Assembly (NCBI GenBank): GCA_963969595.1
Contig: OZ018417.1
Coordinates: 19,408,501 to 19,472,500 of the forward strand
Origin: Neckera pumila
Taxonomy: Eukaryota; Streptophyta; Bryopsida; Hypnales; Neckeraceae
Direction: 5' to 3'
DNA: 64,000 bases
Shown here: one piece after another, positions 45,631-56,935 of the stretch
Layout: every line of letters begins with the position of its first letter
Numbering within the stretch: position 1 is the stretch's first letter
The notes under the pieces: model-generated
The model's input: the letters and a program-made list of their open reading frames with translations, nothing else
The model's database searches: none
Told to the model about the DNA's origin: nothing
Made by a program: the position numbers and the translations under genes

Positions 45631-46738
45631 CTACTTCCTAGTCCACTTTGGAGAAGGCTCCTCATGCTTGGAGGCTCCCTTCCTAGGCGGTTGTTTCCTA
45701 CTGGCAGGTGGCTTAGTTGTCTTCTTCTCCTTGGCTAGAATCTTCTCCTTGAAGCTTGAGGGAGAAATAGTTGCCAGATTAGATTCCTCTTCCTCTTCCT
45801 CTTTTAAATCTGGTTGAGACTCGGATTCAGATCCGGATTCGGATTCGCTATCTTCCTTTGCTAAGTGGCTGGAAGATTTGTCCTCCCTTGAATGGTAATT
45901 CCCCAAGGATGCTTTCCGAGCCCGTTTGGCAGTGACCTTTGCCTTTGTCATGCTTGTCTTCCGCGGGGAAGGTTTAGAGCCTTTGTTTTGTGACGCTCGA
46001 AATTCAAGTTCTGTCTTCCGGATCCTGCCCTTGGATCCGGATCCATGTACATATCCTTCCCTTCCTTCTAACTTCGGCTTAAAAGGGTCTTTTGCGGATG
46101 TCTTTTCTTCCTCTCGGTCCTTTGACTTCATAGGTGTGGGAGGTTTCTCCGAACTCGGAAACTGACCCGCTTGTTGAAGAGCATCTCGGATCTCATATGT
46201 TAGTTTCTAGATAGTATTTGAGTACTCAGCCAAAACCAGGACGGCCTTGTCTATTGCTTCCAATCCGGCCTTGTGAATTTCTGCGCCAAAATATTTGGCT
46301 TTGTTCAATTCATCCTCGGAATGCCCTATAAAACTTCGAACCCTCCGAAGAGTCTCTTCTAACTCAGAGGAAAATTTACGCACTTCCTTACTTCCCTCCT
46401 TACTTTTTTCTAACTTCCGATGGAGTGATTGGTTTTCCGCGGCAAGTTCCTTGAAGTGGTTTTTCTATTTCTGGGTATCCTTTTCCCAGATCAGATCCTA
46501 TATCGTTTTTACAAGCTTGGATACTTTGATCCCACCAAGCAGCCCACAGACCTTCTTGATTGCGCCTCTCTCAGTGTCTAAATTCTCTTGAGTCTTCTCC
46601 AGGTCTTCAATAATCCTCCCCAGAGGATCCTCTCTCTAGACTTCCGATTCCAAAGAACCCTTCCGCTCACTCTGGGATCCTTTCTTTTTTTCTAAGGCTG
46701 GGATCCTCTCTGAAGACTCTCTTCTCTTATCTGACAAG
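45631..46738 (-). pseudogene. Retroelement protein, C-terminal coiled-coil part
   Basis: One minus-strand frame from LSDKRRESSERIPALEKKK through coiled-coil heptads (SSELEETLRRVRSFIGHSED, FGAEIHKAGLEAIDKAVLVL) to a 166-codon open part rich in Lys, Glu and Ser, with an SESESGSESES acidic patch, ending PPRKGASKHEEPSPKWTRK. Stops interrupt the first half (after LESEV, LVKTI, DTQK and YSNTI). It continues the frame of 51075-51640, from which it is separated by the LTR-like insertion. I regard it as the gag-like or accessory protein of a plant retroelement. No protease, reverse transcriptase or integrase is visible. Confidence 0.5.
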
Positions 46739-49700
46739 TGTAGGCACTAAATTACCCACCCTTGGTAATGGAGCAAACATGACTCAGTTCTAGCCTTTTA
46801 TCCACTTTTAATTTAAAAGGGTATTGCGCGCGCAGTCCACTGTACCTTCCAAGCAATGGAAATTGCTAATGTTTCTTAGTTTTGTGGATGGCAGTAGTTG
46901 TAGCTATGATCAGTTGTGCAAGTGTCTACTAACTAGTTGCTAACCCAATAGGGCAGCCTGGGTAAATAAAGGGCAAAACAACCTATTTGGACGCTCCTTC
47001 TATCCTATGTCCCTTCCATGGTGCTTTCCCTTGTGATTTACCTCTTGTTGATTATCCCAGTTGGTTGGTGATTTTAACCTTCTACATAAACTTCTATGTT
47101 TGAACATTGGATTTGTTATAATATTCTACTGTGATGTTAAGTTTTTTACTTCTACTTTAATTTTACTTCTAGGTTTCTACTTTTCACTTCAAAAATTTAC
47201 TTCCGACTTTCTACTGTACTTTCTACCTTCAAATTATTACTCTAACTTTCTACCTTCTAATTTTTAACCCCTAGGTATTACTCTAGATTTTTGGCTCCTA
47301 AGTTATCTTTTTGTTTTAATTTCTAAAATTACTTCTAACTTTTTAGCCTCTAAAAGTTTTTCTAGGTTTTGACTCCTAAATTACTTCTAAATTTTAACTC
47401 CTAGATTCTATTTTCTAAATGTTATCCAAACCTTTTTTAACCTCTAATTTTTAATTCTAGATTTGTGCTTCCTAAATCTAATTCTAGATTTTTTATCTCT
47501 AAACTAAACTTCTATAGTTTACGTCCTAATTCATGCTTAATGTTCACCTCTAAGTTAAACTTCCAAATTAATCCTCTAATTCTGATTCTAAATCCTGATT
47601 TCTAATTTAATCGCCCCGGATTAGCTTTAATCAGACTTTTAACTTTTGATTTCTTTCTAATTTCTACTTCCAAACCTAATTCTAGATTGCTGACTCCTAA
47701 ATTAATGTTAATTCCTATTTTTAACTTCAGTCCTAAGTTGTTCTATCGTTTTCTAAACCAAAGTTTACTGAAATTTTTTCCTTTTGAACCGCTTGACTTA
47801 ACTTAGCCTGGTCGATCCAAAGCCAAATTTTTAACATAATATGTTTCCAGAAACTCCTAATTCTAATCTATGAGCTTTTGAATCTAAACCTCTAATTCTT
47901 GCTAATCTTTGCTAGTTACCTTGGGTTAAAGCCTAACTGAGAGAATCACAAACTAATTAGGAAAAAATACCAAGGATTAGTTCAATGGCTTACCTCATCA
48001 TTGCCAATATTGGAGATGACGTCGTCCACGTGCTCGTAAGTATCCCCGTCTATGATGATTTGTTGGTTTTCTTCTCCCAAAACTCACCGCTTAATTTTTG
48101 AAAGAATTGTTACACCCTAACTTCTTTCCTTTTCTTTTCTTCCTCTTACTTCTTCTACCTTGGGACTATTCCACCAAATGATTTATGGGGCCTTACACTT
48201 CCAACTTTGACAATTGTGCAACATCAATGTGTCCACTATTCTCTTACAAAGTTCTTATGTTGTCATAGCCCCCATCCTCCTCTAAGAGCTACCAAGGCCT
48301 CTTTTTAGATTTTTTCCTATTCCCCCTAGCCTTTCTAAGTAGCCCACTATTTATCGTCTCTCTCCTTCTCCTTCTATTTAGCCTCCTATCTCCTACTCTC
48401 CCTCCATTGTGTAAGTGTGAGAGTGAGGCTAGTTTTGTGTGCAAGTACGGTGGTGCTCCGCTCTTTTCTCCCTCCTCCCTTTTGTATTTTTTGGCCCTAA
48501 TCCTACCCCAATCCTAGCTAGCAATAGGTTAGTCCAACATTCTTTTGTTGTGTTTTTTTTTTTTTTTGTTTGTTTGAGATAATCCAAAAACCAATAAAAA
48601 CCTGAAAACCAAACAAAAGAGTTCAAAAATGGGGGCGGCTTGATTTGTGGCCCCGGCTAGCTGGGCCACCAAGTCGCCTGGCCTGCCTGCTTGCCTCCCG
48701 GCTGGCTGAGGGGTCGATCTCTTTTTAATTTAATTTTTTTTTTCGCGTTCCGTATGATGGATTGATGCTGGTTTGTATACTGGACTGATGCTGGGCTGAT
48801 GCTAGATTGGCTAGCTAAGGAAACTGGATTTTTGCTACTAAGGGAAAATTGAATTTTTGCTAACTAAGGGAAACTGAGGGAAATACACTTGGGGAAAATA
48901 AAACTTGGAGAACAACTAAACTAATCTAAAAACTTGGGGAACAACTAAATTCACAAAATGCAAAAGGATACCTACATATCTTGAAAGCTAAACTTTGGAC
49001 GTTTTCACAAAGGTGGAAACTAGACTTTGGAACTAAACACCTGGGAGGTTTGAAGCTTCGCTGATAAGTTGGGTTTAACACCAACTTTGGGACCTGGTGG
49101 CACTCCGAGGGTTCAAAGCTCCGCCGCCTAAATTTTTAACACACACTTTAGGACTTCGACCTTGTCACTAGTTCAAAGCTTTGCCGTATCCAAGGGGGGT
49201 CCACACAGTGGCGGAGGCTTTAGAAGGGGAAAAAACAAGACTTTTAAAGAAGACACACATAGGGTCAAAGCTTTGCCGTCTTGGAAGGGGGTCCATTCAA
49301 CAAGGAGAATGTTAGAAGAAGGTTTGAGATAAACTTAGAAAACACACACAGAGGAGGTGCAAAGCTTTGCCATCCCATAGGGGGGTCCACTCGACAAGAG
49401 ACACGTTAGAAGAAGATAAAGAAAACTTGACTTAAGAGAACACGTGGGTTAGTATAACGAGGTAAAGCAAATGACTCACTCTAAAGGCCCCAAATGGCGG
49501 CATATGCCAAGGCACGGAAGGGGGTGGCTTTAGGATTAGTAGAAAATACAAAAGACCTTCAAGACACAAGGATTAGTTTACAAGAGCACCTAAAATACAA
49601 GAGAAAACGCACAAGGAGTACACAAGGCAAGATAGAAGGACCCCCAAGGACCTTCAAAGCTTGAAATACAGCAATAAAAGGAGCCAAAAGTGCTCCAAAA

Positions 49701-51074
49701 ACACCGCAGAGGTTTTGGCTTCAAACGCCAAAATATCCAAGATGACTTGGATCTACGAACCCAAAAACAAATATGGGGTGAATTTTAGAGAGGGAAGTGG
49801 AGCCCTTTTATAGGTTTCCAAGGGCTCACTCCCCCCCCCCCCCCCCTAAATTCCTTCTAGTAACCTTATCAACTTGGATTTTCATCCTCATCCTCAAAGA
49901 TTTTCATCATAATCCTAGATTTTCATTTTCTACTACCTATGCTGAACCAACCTCCTAACTTTTGGAGATTAACTCCAAATGTCATACGAATTGCGCCATT
50001 GGATCTAGAATGCCAATTTACGTCCAAAATCCCCCTTCCCACCGTATTGGGATCAAAAATCCAACATAGGCTAGCCTAGATTAAAATCCCAATTGCGGTA
50101 AATTTCCAACTTTTGGGGGTTTTCTATTTTGAGAAAGATAACTAGCCTGGGGTCTCCAGAAGGTGAAAGGGAGTAGGAAAAGACTCCTTGTTGAAGTTGT
50201 TTTGCTGTTCTGTGCCCCCGGAATGCCGGTGAACGTCGCGGGGATGTCGGGACGTGATTATTTCCCGAGGAATCTTGCCGGTTCGAGTATCTTCTGCTAT
50301 CGGAATGCCGCGAGACTTATCAAAATACATTATTAGCATAAAATAAGCTATCCTAATTTTTAGTGAGATTTTACCACAACCTGGGTAGTTTACAAGAAAT
50401 TCCCGTTGGAGGTTAGAACAGTTGATTGCCCGGAAAAGGTTCTTTTGTAAGTCGGAAGATGCTGGGATTTTTTGTGGGACCTCTTAGGGAGCCTTGCAAA
50501 AGATGTGGAGGTGCGTTTCCATACCTGGCACAATTGGTCAATGAAGACTTAAATCAGCCGTCTCCTCAGATTGTCGATGGCGTGGGAATCTTTTGCAAAT
50601 GAAGGAATCTTGGCGAATCGATTTTGCCGTTGGACTCTTGGCACGGGATTAATCCTAGAACACCATCTTTGGGCTGTAGATTCCTCTACGGCCCCTTCTT
50701 GAGTTTAGTGGCTCCTACATGCTAACAACTGGGGTTTTCGAGAGTTTGTTGATCTAATGGGGAATTCAAAACCTAACCTAGGACCAATTTAGACATGCAT
50801 TGCCACCTTTCAGTGGGATTTAGCCCTGCTAAGGCTATGTGACTAAAACTCTCTAAAACCCGCTATCTTGTAGTTTAGACTCTATTACTAGGCGAGGTTT
50901 GGGGATGGTTTAGGTATAAAATCAAAACTAAATCAAATACTATAATGGGTATAGTACAACCCTATTTTGGTTCTACACTCTTCTTATGGCTTTTTGTATA
51001 ATTTTACCTATTCTAAATTGCAAGTTTCAAAAAAAAGAAATCTAGAGTCCCAAGTGACGATTTGGAAGCTCACA
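46739..51074 (-). mobile_element. 4.3-kb LTR-like retroelement sequence, copy 2
   Basis: Full-length homologue of 11605-15872. On the minus strand it runs from TGTGAGCTTCC to GTGCCTACA (5'-TG...CA-3'). Its flanking 5-mers, read on the minus strand, are CTCGG and CTTGT, a possible eroded target duplication. Removing the element with one such 5-mer restores a continuous reading frame between the two protein fragments at 51075-51640 and 45631-46738. It holds the TATA box at 49805-49812, a C16 tract at 49831-49846, the TTCTAA-rich region at 47130-47720 and at least four TCAAAGCTTTGCC...GGGGGTCCAC subrepeats at 49070-49390. Confidence 0.7.
49805..49812 (-). promoter_or_regulatory. TATA box of LTR-like copy 2
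   Basis: The minus strand reads ACCTATAAAAGGGCTC, about 20 bp downstream of a 16-G tract (49831-49846 as C on the plus strand). Position and context are conserved with copy 1. Confidence 0.6.
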
Positions 51075-51640
51075 CCGAGTCTCTTCCTGATTCCTCATCC
51101 AGTCCTCTCTTTCTATACTCACTCTTTCTCTCCCGGGATGGGGTAATATTTAGTTTCAAAATGGTTGTGGCTGCTTTTAAAACTACCCTCTCTGGATCTC
51201 TAAGTGTTCCTAGATATTCGTACAGGTGGAAGAGGAATGGTCCAATAGAAGTTGCCTTGGTACCTCCTAAGGAGGCGGCCATCTTTGCAACTAAGTCCCT
51301 CACAATACCTGCCTATAACACCTACCCCTCTCCGCTCAGTGCTCCAAATATTGTATTGGCCCACGTTACTGTTATCCGGTTTGATCTCTCCAAGTACAAA
51401 ATAGGAACCAGAAACTCTAACACTCTCTTATCCCTTGCGGCCTTGCAGTCTGCTACTGCATAGCCATCCTTTGCATGAAGAGGATTCAAAAACTTACCCT
51501 CTGCGCATTTGTTTGTCCACAAGGCCAACCCTTCTCCAGTGCGCGGAAAGTCGTAAACCTTCTTCCACGTCTCGATGCTCCATTTGCTGGGAAGAGCCCG
51601 GGAGGTCTTGACCCAGGGTTGCTATTCTGCAAGCGTGCAA
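51075..51640 (-). pseudogene. Retroelement protein, N-terminal conserved part
   Basis: One frame: ALPSKWSIETWKKVYDFP, ALWTNKCAEGKFLNPLHAKD, RDKRVLEFLVPILYLERSNR, ITVTWANTIFGALSGEG, then two stops, VRDLVAKMAASLGGTKATSI, GPFLFHLYEYLGTLRD and ERKSEYRKRGLDEESGRDS. Such W..ETW, EFL.PIL..., ..NTIFGAL and P.LFHLY wording recurs in unnamed proteins encoded by plant retroelements. The stop codon of this half is created by the first bases of the LTR-like insertion (51074), so this half is cut off from its coiled-coil tail. The upstream start was not found; an in-frame TAG lies near 51640. Confidence 0.5.
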
Positions 51641-52014
51641 ACGTGAGCCTGTGAGCCTGTGAGCTTGTGAGCATACAATTTTTAAGAGAAAATTCTATGG
51701 TGAAACCTATGGTAGTGGACATTATATCATTCAAGATTTAGGATTAAAAGATTGAAATAATCTACTCATTTTATCAATAAATGGAAAGTATAGATGTCTT
51801 CCACTATTGACATTCTTGCAAACCATGCTTGATGCTTTGGAAAACCAACGTCTATAGTTAGGAGCCTTCATCCACCATAGAAGAGATTGTAACAAGTTGT
51901 TTAGAAGACTATAGATAGAAGCCACAAAGCTAATTTTTTTGCAATCTCTACAAGATATTTTCAATGGTGCAGTTGTTGATAGGCTCATCAGCATTGTCGT
52001 CTGAACCATGGGTC

Positions 52015-52740
52015 ATTGCATGAAACACTTGTACTATTTTTTGTCATACGTTGCGTGTTGATTAGTTTTTTGGCTATGACTTTTGCATTTTGTCTTCAAA
52101 TGACTCAAAATTCAAAGACAAGGTACTTATGGCTATTGTACACCTTGCCCAATTTTTTGGAAATTTTAGAAAATGTTATCTATTTAATAATAGGCCCCAA
52201 TATTATGTCACACTTGCCAATTTGGGGATTTTTAGTACTATTTAATACCCAAAAAAATGAATTTGAAGCTGAAATTTGGTGAAGATGGTCTTCTAATAGA
52301 TTTATAGCTATTGTCCAAAGCAATTTTAAAAATACTCAAATTTATGTGGTGTAGAAGTTCACAAATTGAGCTTCATTCAGCTTTCATTTTGAAACAAATA
52401 AAACATATTTTTGGTGGTTTCTTTGGTGAATGACCATCTTTATAAAGTTTTTAGAAATGGCTAGTTTTTATTTTATTTACTTAAATTTATTTCCTATTTT
52501 TAACTAATTTAAACAACAGAATATCTATTTTCATGAGTTTTGGCACTTTCTAGTTCTCATACTTAGAGAAGTCTCCTAGGTTTTTTCTTTGGTGGTTACC
52601 TTCATCTTAAAAGTGTATATATTAGCCATATCTTTTATATTTTTTTAAGATACCTTTTCTAATTTTAAAGTACTCCAGAAAAAAAACATGAGTACTGTGA
52701 AAACGCAACAAATAGTACAAGTGTTTTGTGCAATCACCTT
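52015..52740 (+). repeat. Dispersed ~0.7-kb non-coding repeat, copy 2
   Basis: Reverse complement of 10030-10760, about 75 percent identical by eye. Landmarks are AACACTTGTACTATTTTTTG at its left end and ACAAGTGTTTTGTGCAATC at its right end, which are themselves inverted to each other. The element may therefore have ~19-bp inverted termini (AACACTTGTACTATTT against AAATAGTACAAGTGTT). Confidence 0.7.
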
Positions 52741-54598
52741 CATCATCATTGTCCTCTAAAACATTTCATTTCTACCATAAAGCAATTGTTTAGTGGCATG
52801 GGACTTACGTTTCACAATTTTTTTTGTAGAAAAATTGATTTAGATAAAAAAAAATAGTAAAAAAAATAATTAAGGTCCAAGTGGTTGATGCATTCAATAA
52901 CATTTGCTTACTACATAACATGCAAATGTATGATTGTCAATAAGATTAGAAAATTTAAAGCCAGTTATACACTAGATTGTAATTATAGGCCTTATTGCAC
53001 AAGAATGGCTAGAGTACAATCAAGTTGCAAGTCTAAACTTTTAATAGAAAATCTTGAATACACAAATAAGTCTTCAAAATCATCATGATCAAACTAAATT
53101 ATAAATTTGTTCTTTTTTATCCTAGTTATTGAAATATGGGCTCCCATTTGTGCCAAGAGCTCTTCCAAATAACCTAATATGTGACCAAAAAAAACAACCA
53201 ACTCTTGCACAAATACAATTTGATCAAACCCAAGCTTCAAGCCAATTTTATTATTCACAAATCTTATATACATGAACAAGTCCTTCATAGCTAAATGAAT
53301 GAGCAAGAATACAAATTTGGTTTTTTCTTAATCACTTGTTAGGATATGAGGAATGCCTCTTGACACTGTTGGTAGCTCTTTGGTGGCGGAATCAAAAGAC
53401 AACAATAACAATTGTTTTTTGTTTGCAATGAAAGGCCCCTTATAGGTACCAAAAAGTCTCGCTCACATCTTAGCAAGTGATCAAGCAAAAAAACCCAATC
53501 CTTACAGTTGTGCAAATCTTATAGATCATTATATTCAAGCTAGAATTAATTTCTTTTTCTTTGTGATTGGCTTTTGAGCCAAGGACTCCCATTGGCGCCA
53601 AGAGTTCCTCTAAACAATCCAATATGTGATTTAGAGATAAAACCAACCTTTGCAAAAGCAAAAGCAAATTGAATATAAGCTTAAGGCCAATTTTTGATTT
53701 AAAAATCTTGTGTATATGAAGAAATCCTCAACATCTAGATGAAATAGATTGCATGTAGATTTTATTTTCTCTTGATCATTTGCTAGGGTGTGAAGAATAC
53801 TTCTCAGCATGGAGAAAAAAAATATAAATAAACAAAAAAATATAAATAAAATAAAAAATTGCACCTAAAGGTCTCCATTTGGTGCCCAGAGGAACCCCTA
53901 GGAATCTCCTTTTGGTGTCAAGTGGTATCCCTCACATCCTAGCAAGTGCTCAAAGATAAACACACCACCTTTGTACAAGCTCAAGTCCTACAATCATAAT
54001 GGCTAGGTTAGAGTATAATATTTTTTTTGATCATTGCCTAGTGACTGCAGAGCTAGGTGCTTCCATTGGCATCGCAAGGTCTCCTTCAAATCCTAGTAAG
54101 TGATCAAGAAAAGACACTTGACACTTGTAGAATGGTTTTGAGCTAGCTATGCTTATGCATAGGTAGAATTATATACCTTGATCACTTGCTAGCTTGTAAG
54201 GGGACTTGTTGGAGCCAATAGGAGTCTCTAGCCCTACAACCAATGATTGTGGAAAACAAATTGTATTCTAATTCAATCATGACAATCTACAAGCTCTATT
54301 TCATTTTAGAAATTAACCTTGTATTTATAATGTGCTCTAGCTATGCTTATGCAAGGGTCAAGTTTTTTTTTGGATTACTTGCTAGGGTGTAAGGGAGATC
54401 TCTTGGCGCCAAAGGGAGCCTCCCCAACCTTCCACCTAGCGATCAAGATTCAAGACATAATAAATTTGTACTCTAGCTCAATTAAGATGATGTGTAGGAT
54501 TTGTGCTTTTGTGAAGGCCAGGTTTTACGGTTCTTGATCACTTACTAGGGTGTGATGGATTCCCCTCAGAGCTGAGGGGAGGCCCCAAAGAGAAATTA

Positions 54599-55055
54599 TT
54601 TTTTTTTTTTTTTTTTTTTTAGATTTGAATCCCTGACAATATTACTAGGCTCTTCAAAATTCTAACGCTATTTTCCAAAATAACTTATTGCATCCATACT
54701 TTGAGTAAGTATACTTTGGAATTTTTATTTGATGATATATTTTTTTTCATAAAAAGGATTACCTTTTTTAAAATTAACTATGAGTATACCTTGTACATTA
54801 GTAAGCCAATTGTTTTCAATTACGTCACATATATTGAAACCTTCTAAGCAATTGATGCTCCTACTAAGCTTGCGGTTTAAAAGCCGCAGCTGGTTATTCC
54901 TTACAAGATACGTAATTAAAAATTTTGATTTGGCAGTGATTTTGGGCTTAGTACTTTAACTTAGTACAATAAAGAATCGAACCTGATGGCTAACCAGTGA
55001 CGTATGACAACGGTTCACAGCCGTATAGCCCATGCACTGGCGGGCCCTTTACAAG
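54599..55055 (-). mobile_element. Possible tRNA-derived SINE with poly(A) tail
   Basis: Read on the minus strand, GGGCTATACGGCTGTGAACC resembles an A-box/D-arm and, about 47 nt later, CAGGTTCGATTC matches the B-box. The sequence ends about 370 bp further at a 22-A run (T at 54599-54620 on the plus strand). No target duplication was demonstrated. It sits inside the segment that interrupts the palindrome array. Confidence 0.4.
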
Positions 55056-56091
55056 CTTGTTTTGTTTGCATTTTACAAACACTCAACTTTGGATGGATGT
55101 GTGGGATCAGAATAGTACTGCTTTAATGAGATATCTATAGTTGTGCTTGCCAATATGGTGCTTGGTTCTCAAAATAGCAGCCAACAGGTGGTGCATGAGT
55201 TCGTTTAAAATTTCTTTTTTAGGACTCTTTTTGTGTTTTGAGCATGTTTGTTTTTTTCTCCGTTGTAAAACAATGACAAGTTTGTGGTATCCTATAGACA
55301 CCTCGTGTACGTTGTGTGGCATTCTAACAGAATGCTGTGTGACATGGGCATAGGTGAGGGTTACCACCCCGGAGGAATTTTTCAAAAAACTCCAAATCAC
55401 TGTTTTGATGGATGCAGTACCTGGTTATTTGTAAATTGGTGTGCTGGGGTATTTCCCAGTCTCTTGTTTTTAGATTAGTTTTTGCCTAGAGGTTAATGGT
55501 AGAAGTTTGGTAATTACAGTTGCATCTTATGTGAGACCAGTTGAGTTTCATAAAAAAACGGTAATTGAGTATACTTGTGATACTTTTGGAAACACAGCTA
55601 GTTTTGTTCACTCATAACGCTGGCCTTATCTTCCCAATCGAGATTGTTCGTATTTGTTAATTGCTTGATTTGGACTGAGCTCCTGATTGAGGTGCTGTTC
55701 TTCAATGTGATAGCCTGCATTTGTACTGATGAGGCTAAACAAGAAAAAAAATCTCAATTATAAACTTTATCAATAGGCTATAATCATTAGCTCCGGATAA
55801 TGGTTTGATCAGCTTGTTCAGTTCTATTTACAGTCTTGTTAAACAAGTTATTCCATCATATTACAGACATTAGGAAGTTAACAAAAGGCTAGCTATTAGC
55901 TAGTTAACGTATACTCTATATGTATATCGATATAAACTCTAGTGCTATGATATTCTCTGAAAAAATGACTATTCTTGAACAAATTTTGAGTTTGATCATT
56001 AGTTCCTAAACTAAGTAAAAGTTTTGACAGGGAGAAAAAATCTACCCTAATACTATCTGGGAAGTTTCGAAAAAAAACTTTTTTCTGCATG
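55056..56091. other. Unassigned DNA within the interrupted palindrome array
   Basis: About 1 kb with no recognisable gene or repeat partner elsewhere in the window. Several short frames exist on both strands without motifs. It ends at a C26 tract. Confidence 0.35.
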
Positions 56092-56117
56092 CCCCCCCCC
56101 CCCCCCCCCCCCCCCCC
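56092..56117 (+). repeat. C26 homopolymer
   Basis: Twenty-six consecutive C residues at the boundary where the palindrome array resumes. The exact length should be treated as uncertain. Confidence 0.9.
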
Positions 56118-56935
56118 TCCCCCTCTTGGCTCTGAGGGGAGCCCATTACACCCTAGTAAGTGATTAAGAAAAAACAATTTTTTTTGTTTTAGTTTTTTTT
56201 TTTAAGAAATTTGAGAATAGCCTTACATTTAAATGTGCTCAAATTGTGCTTGTACAAGGATCAAGTGTTTTTTTGTATCACTTGCTAGGGTATGAAGGAG
56301 ACCTCTCGGCGCCAAAGGGAATCCCAATTTCCTAGCCAATGATCAAGACAGAATAAGTTTTGTACTCTAGAATATAAATTTTATTTTTTCTTGATTACTT
56401 ATTAGGATGTGACGGGTTCCCTTTGGAGCCGAGGAGAGCCTCGTGTTGCGGAGGGAAAAGAAACAAAAAATAAACAAAAGCTTTTGTTTTATTTTTTTGA
56501 GGACAAGGTAGCTCTCCACGGTGCCAAGGAACCCTGCACACCGTAGCAAGTGATCATAGAATCTAAAACCTGGCCTTTACAAAAGCACAAATCCGACACA
56601 TCATCTTAATTGAGCTAGAGTACAAATTTATCATGTCTTGAATCTTGATCACTAGCTAGAAGGTTGGGGGCTCCTTTCAGCGCCAACGGGTCCACCTCAG
56701 ATTCTAGCAAGTGATTCAAAAATACACTCGACCTTTGCACATGCATAGCTAGAGCACATTTTAAATACAAAGTTAATTTCTTATTTTTTCAAATTAAAAA
56801 AAATGGAATCGGGCTTGTAGAATGTCAGGATTGAATTAAAATACAATTTGTTTTCCTCAATCATTGGTTGCGGGGCTAGAGACTCCTATTGGTGCCAAAA
56901 AGTCCCCCTCACAAGCTAGCAAGTGATCAAGAAAT

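Larger units (their letters stand above)
53115..56935. repeat. Array of ~13 palindromic units, many centred on GGCGCC
   Basis: Each unit approximates TTGATCACTTGCTAGGGTGTGA, then a G-rich GGGA.CTC stretch, a GGCGCC-like centre and the reverse complement back to ACACCCTAGCAAGTGATCAAG, about 70-80 bp. Units lie near 53120, 53330-53485 (split), 53560, 53770-53955 (split), 54027, 54178, 54371, 54532, 56120, 56274, 56389-56556 (split), 56643 and 56856. Spacers are also shared: block A (TGCTCTAGCTATGCTTATGC) and block B (AAATTTGTACTCTAGCTCAA, GGATTTGTGCTTTTGTGAAG). About 54260-54590 is inverted relative to 56500-56840. The array is split by unrelated DNA at 54590-56090. Confidence 0.85.

Noticed and set aside
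11605..51074. A single 39-kb LTR retrotransposon bounded by the two 4.3-kb copies
   Set aside because: The interval holds working single-copy genes and many other elements, flanks show no matching 5-bp duplication, and no primer-binding site or polymerase is visible; two independent insertions are simpler.
53094..53864. Short minus-strand frames at the start of the palindrome array
   Set aside because: They repeat the same residues (VV..HILG.LEELLAPMG) because they translate the palindromic repeat.
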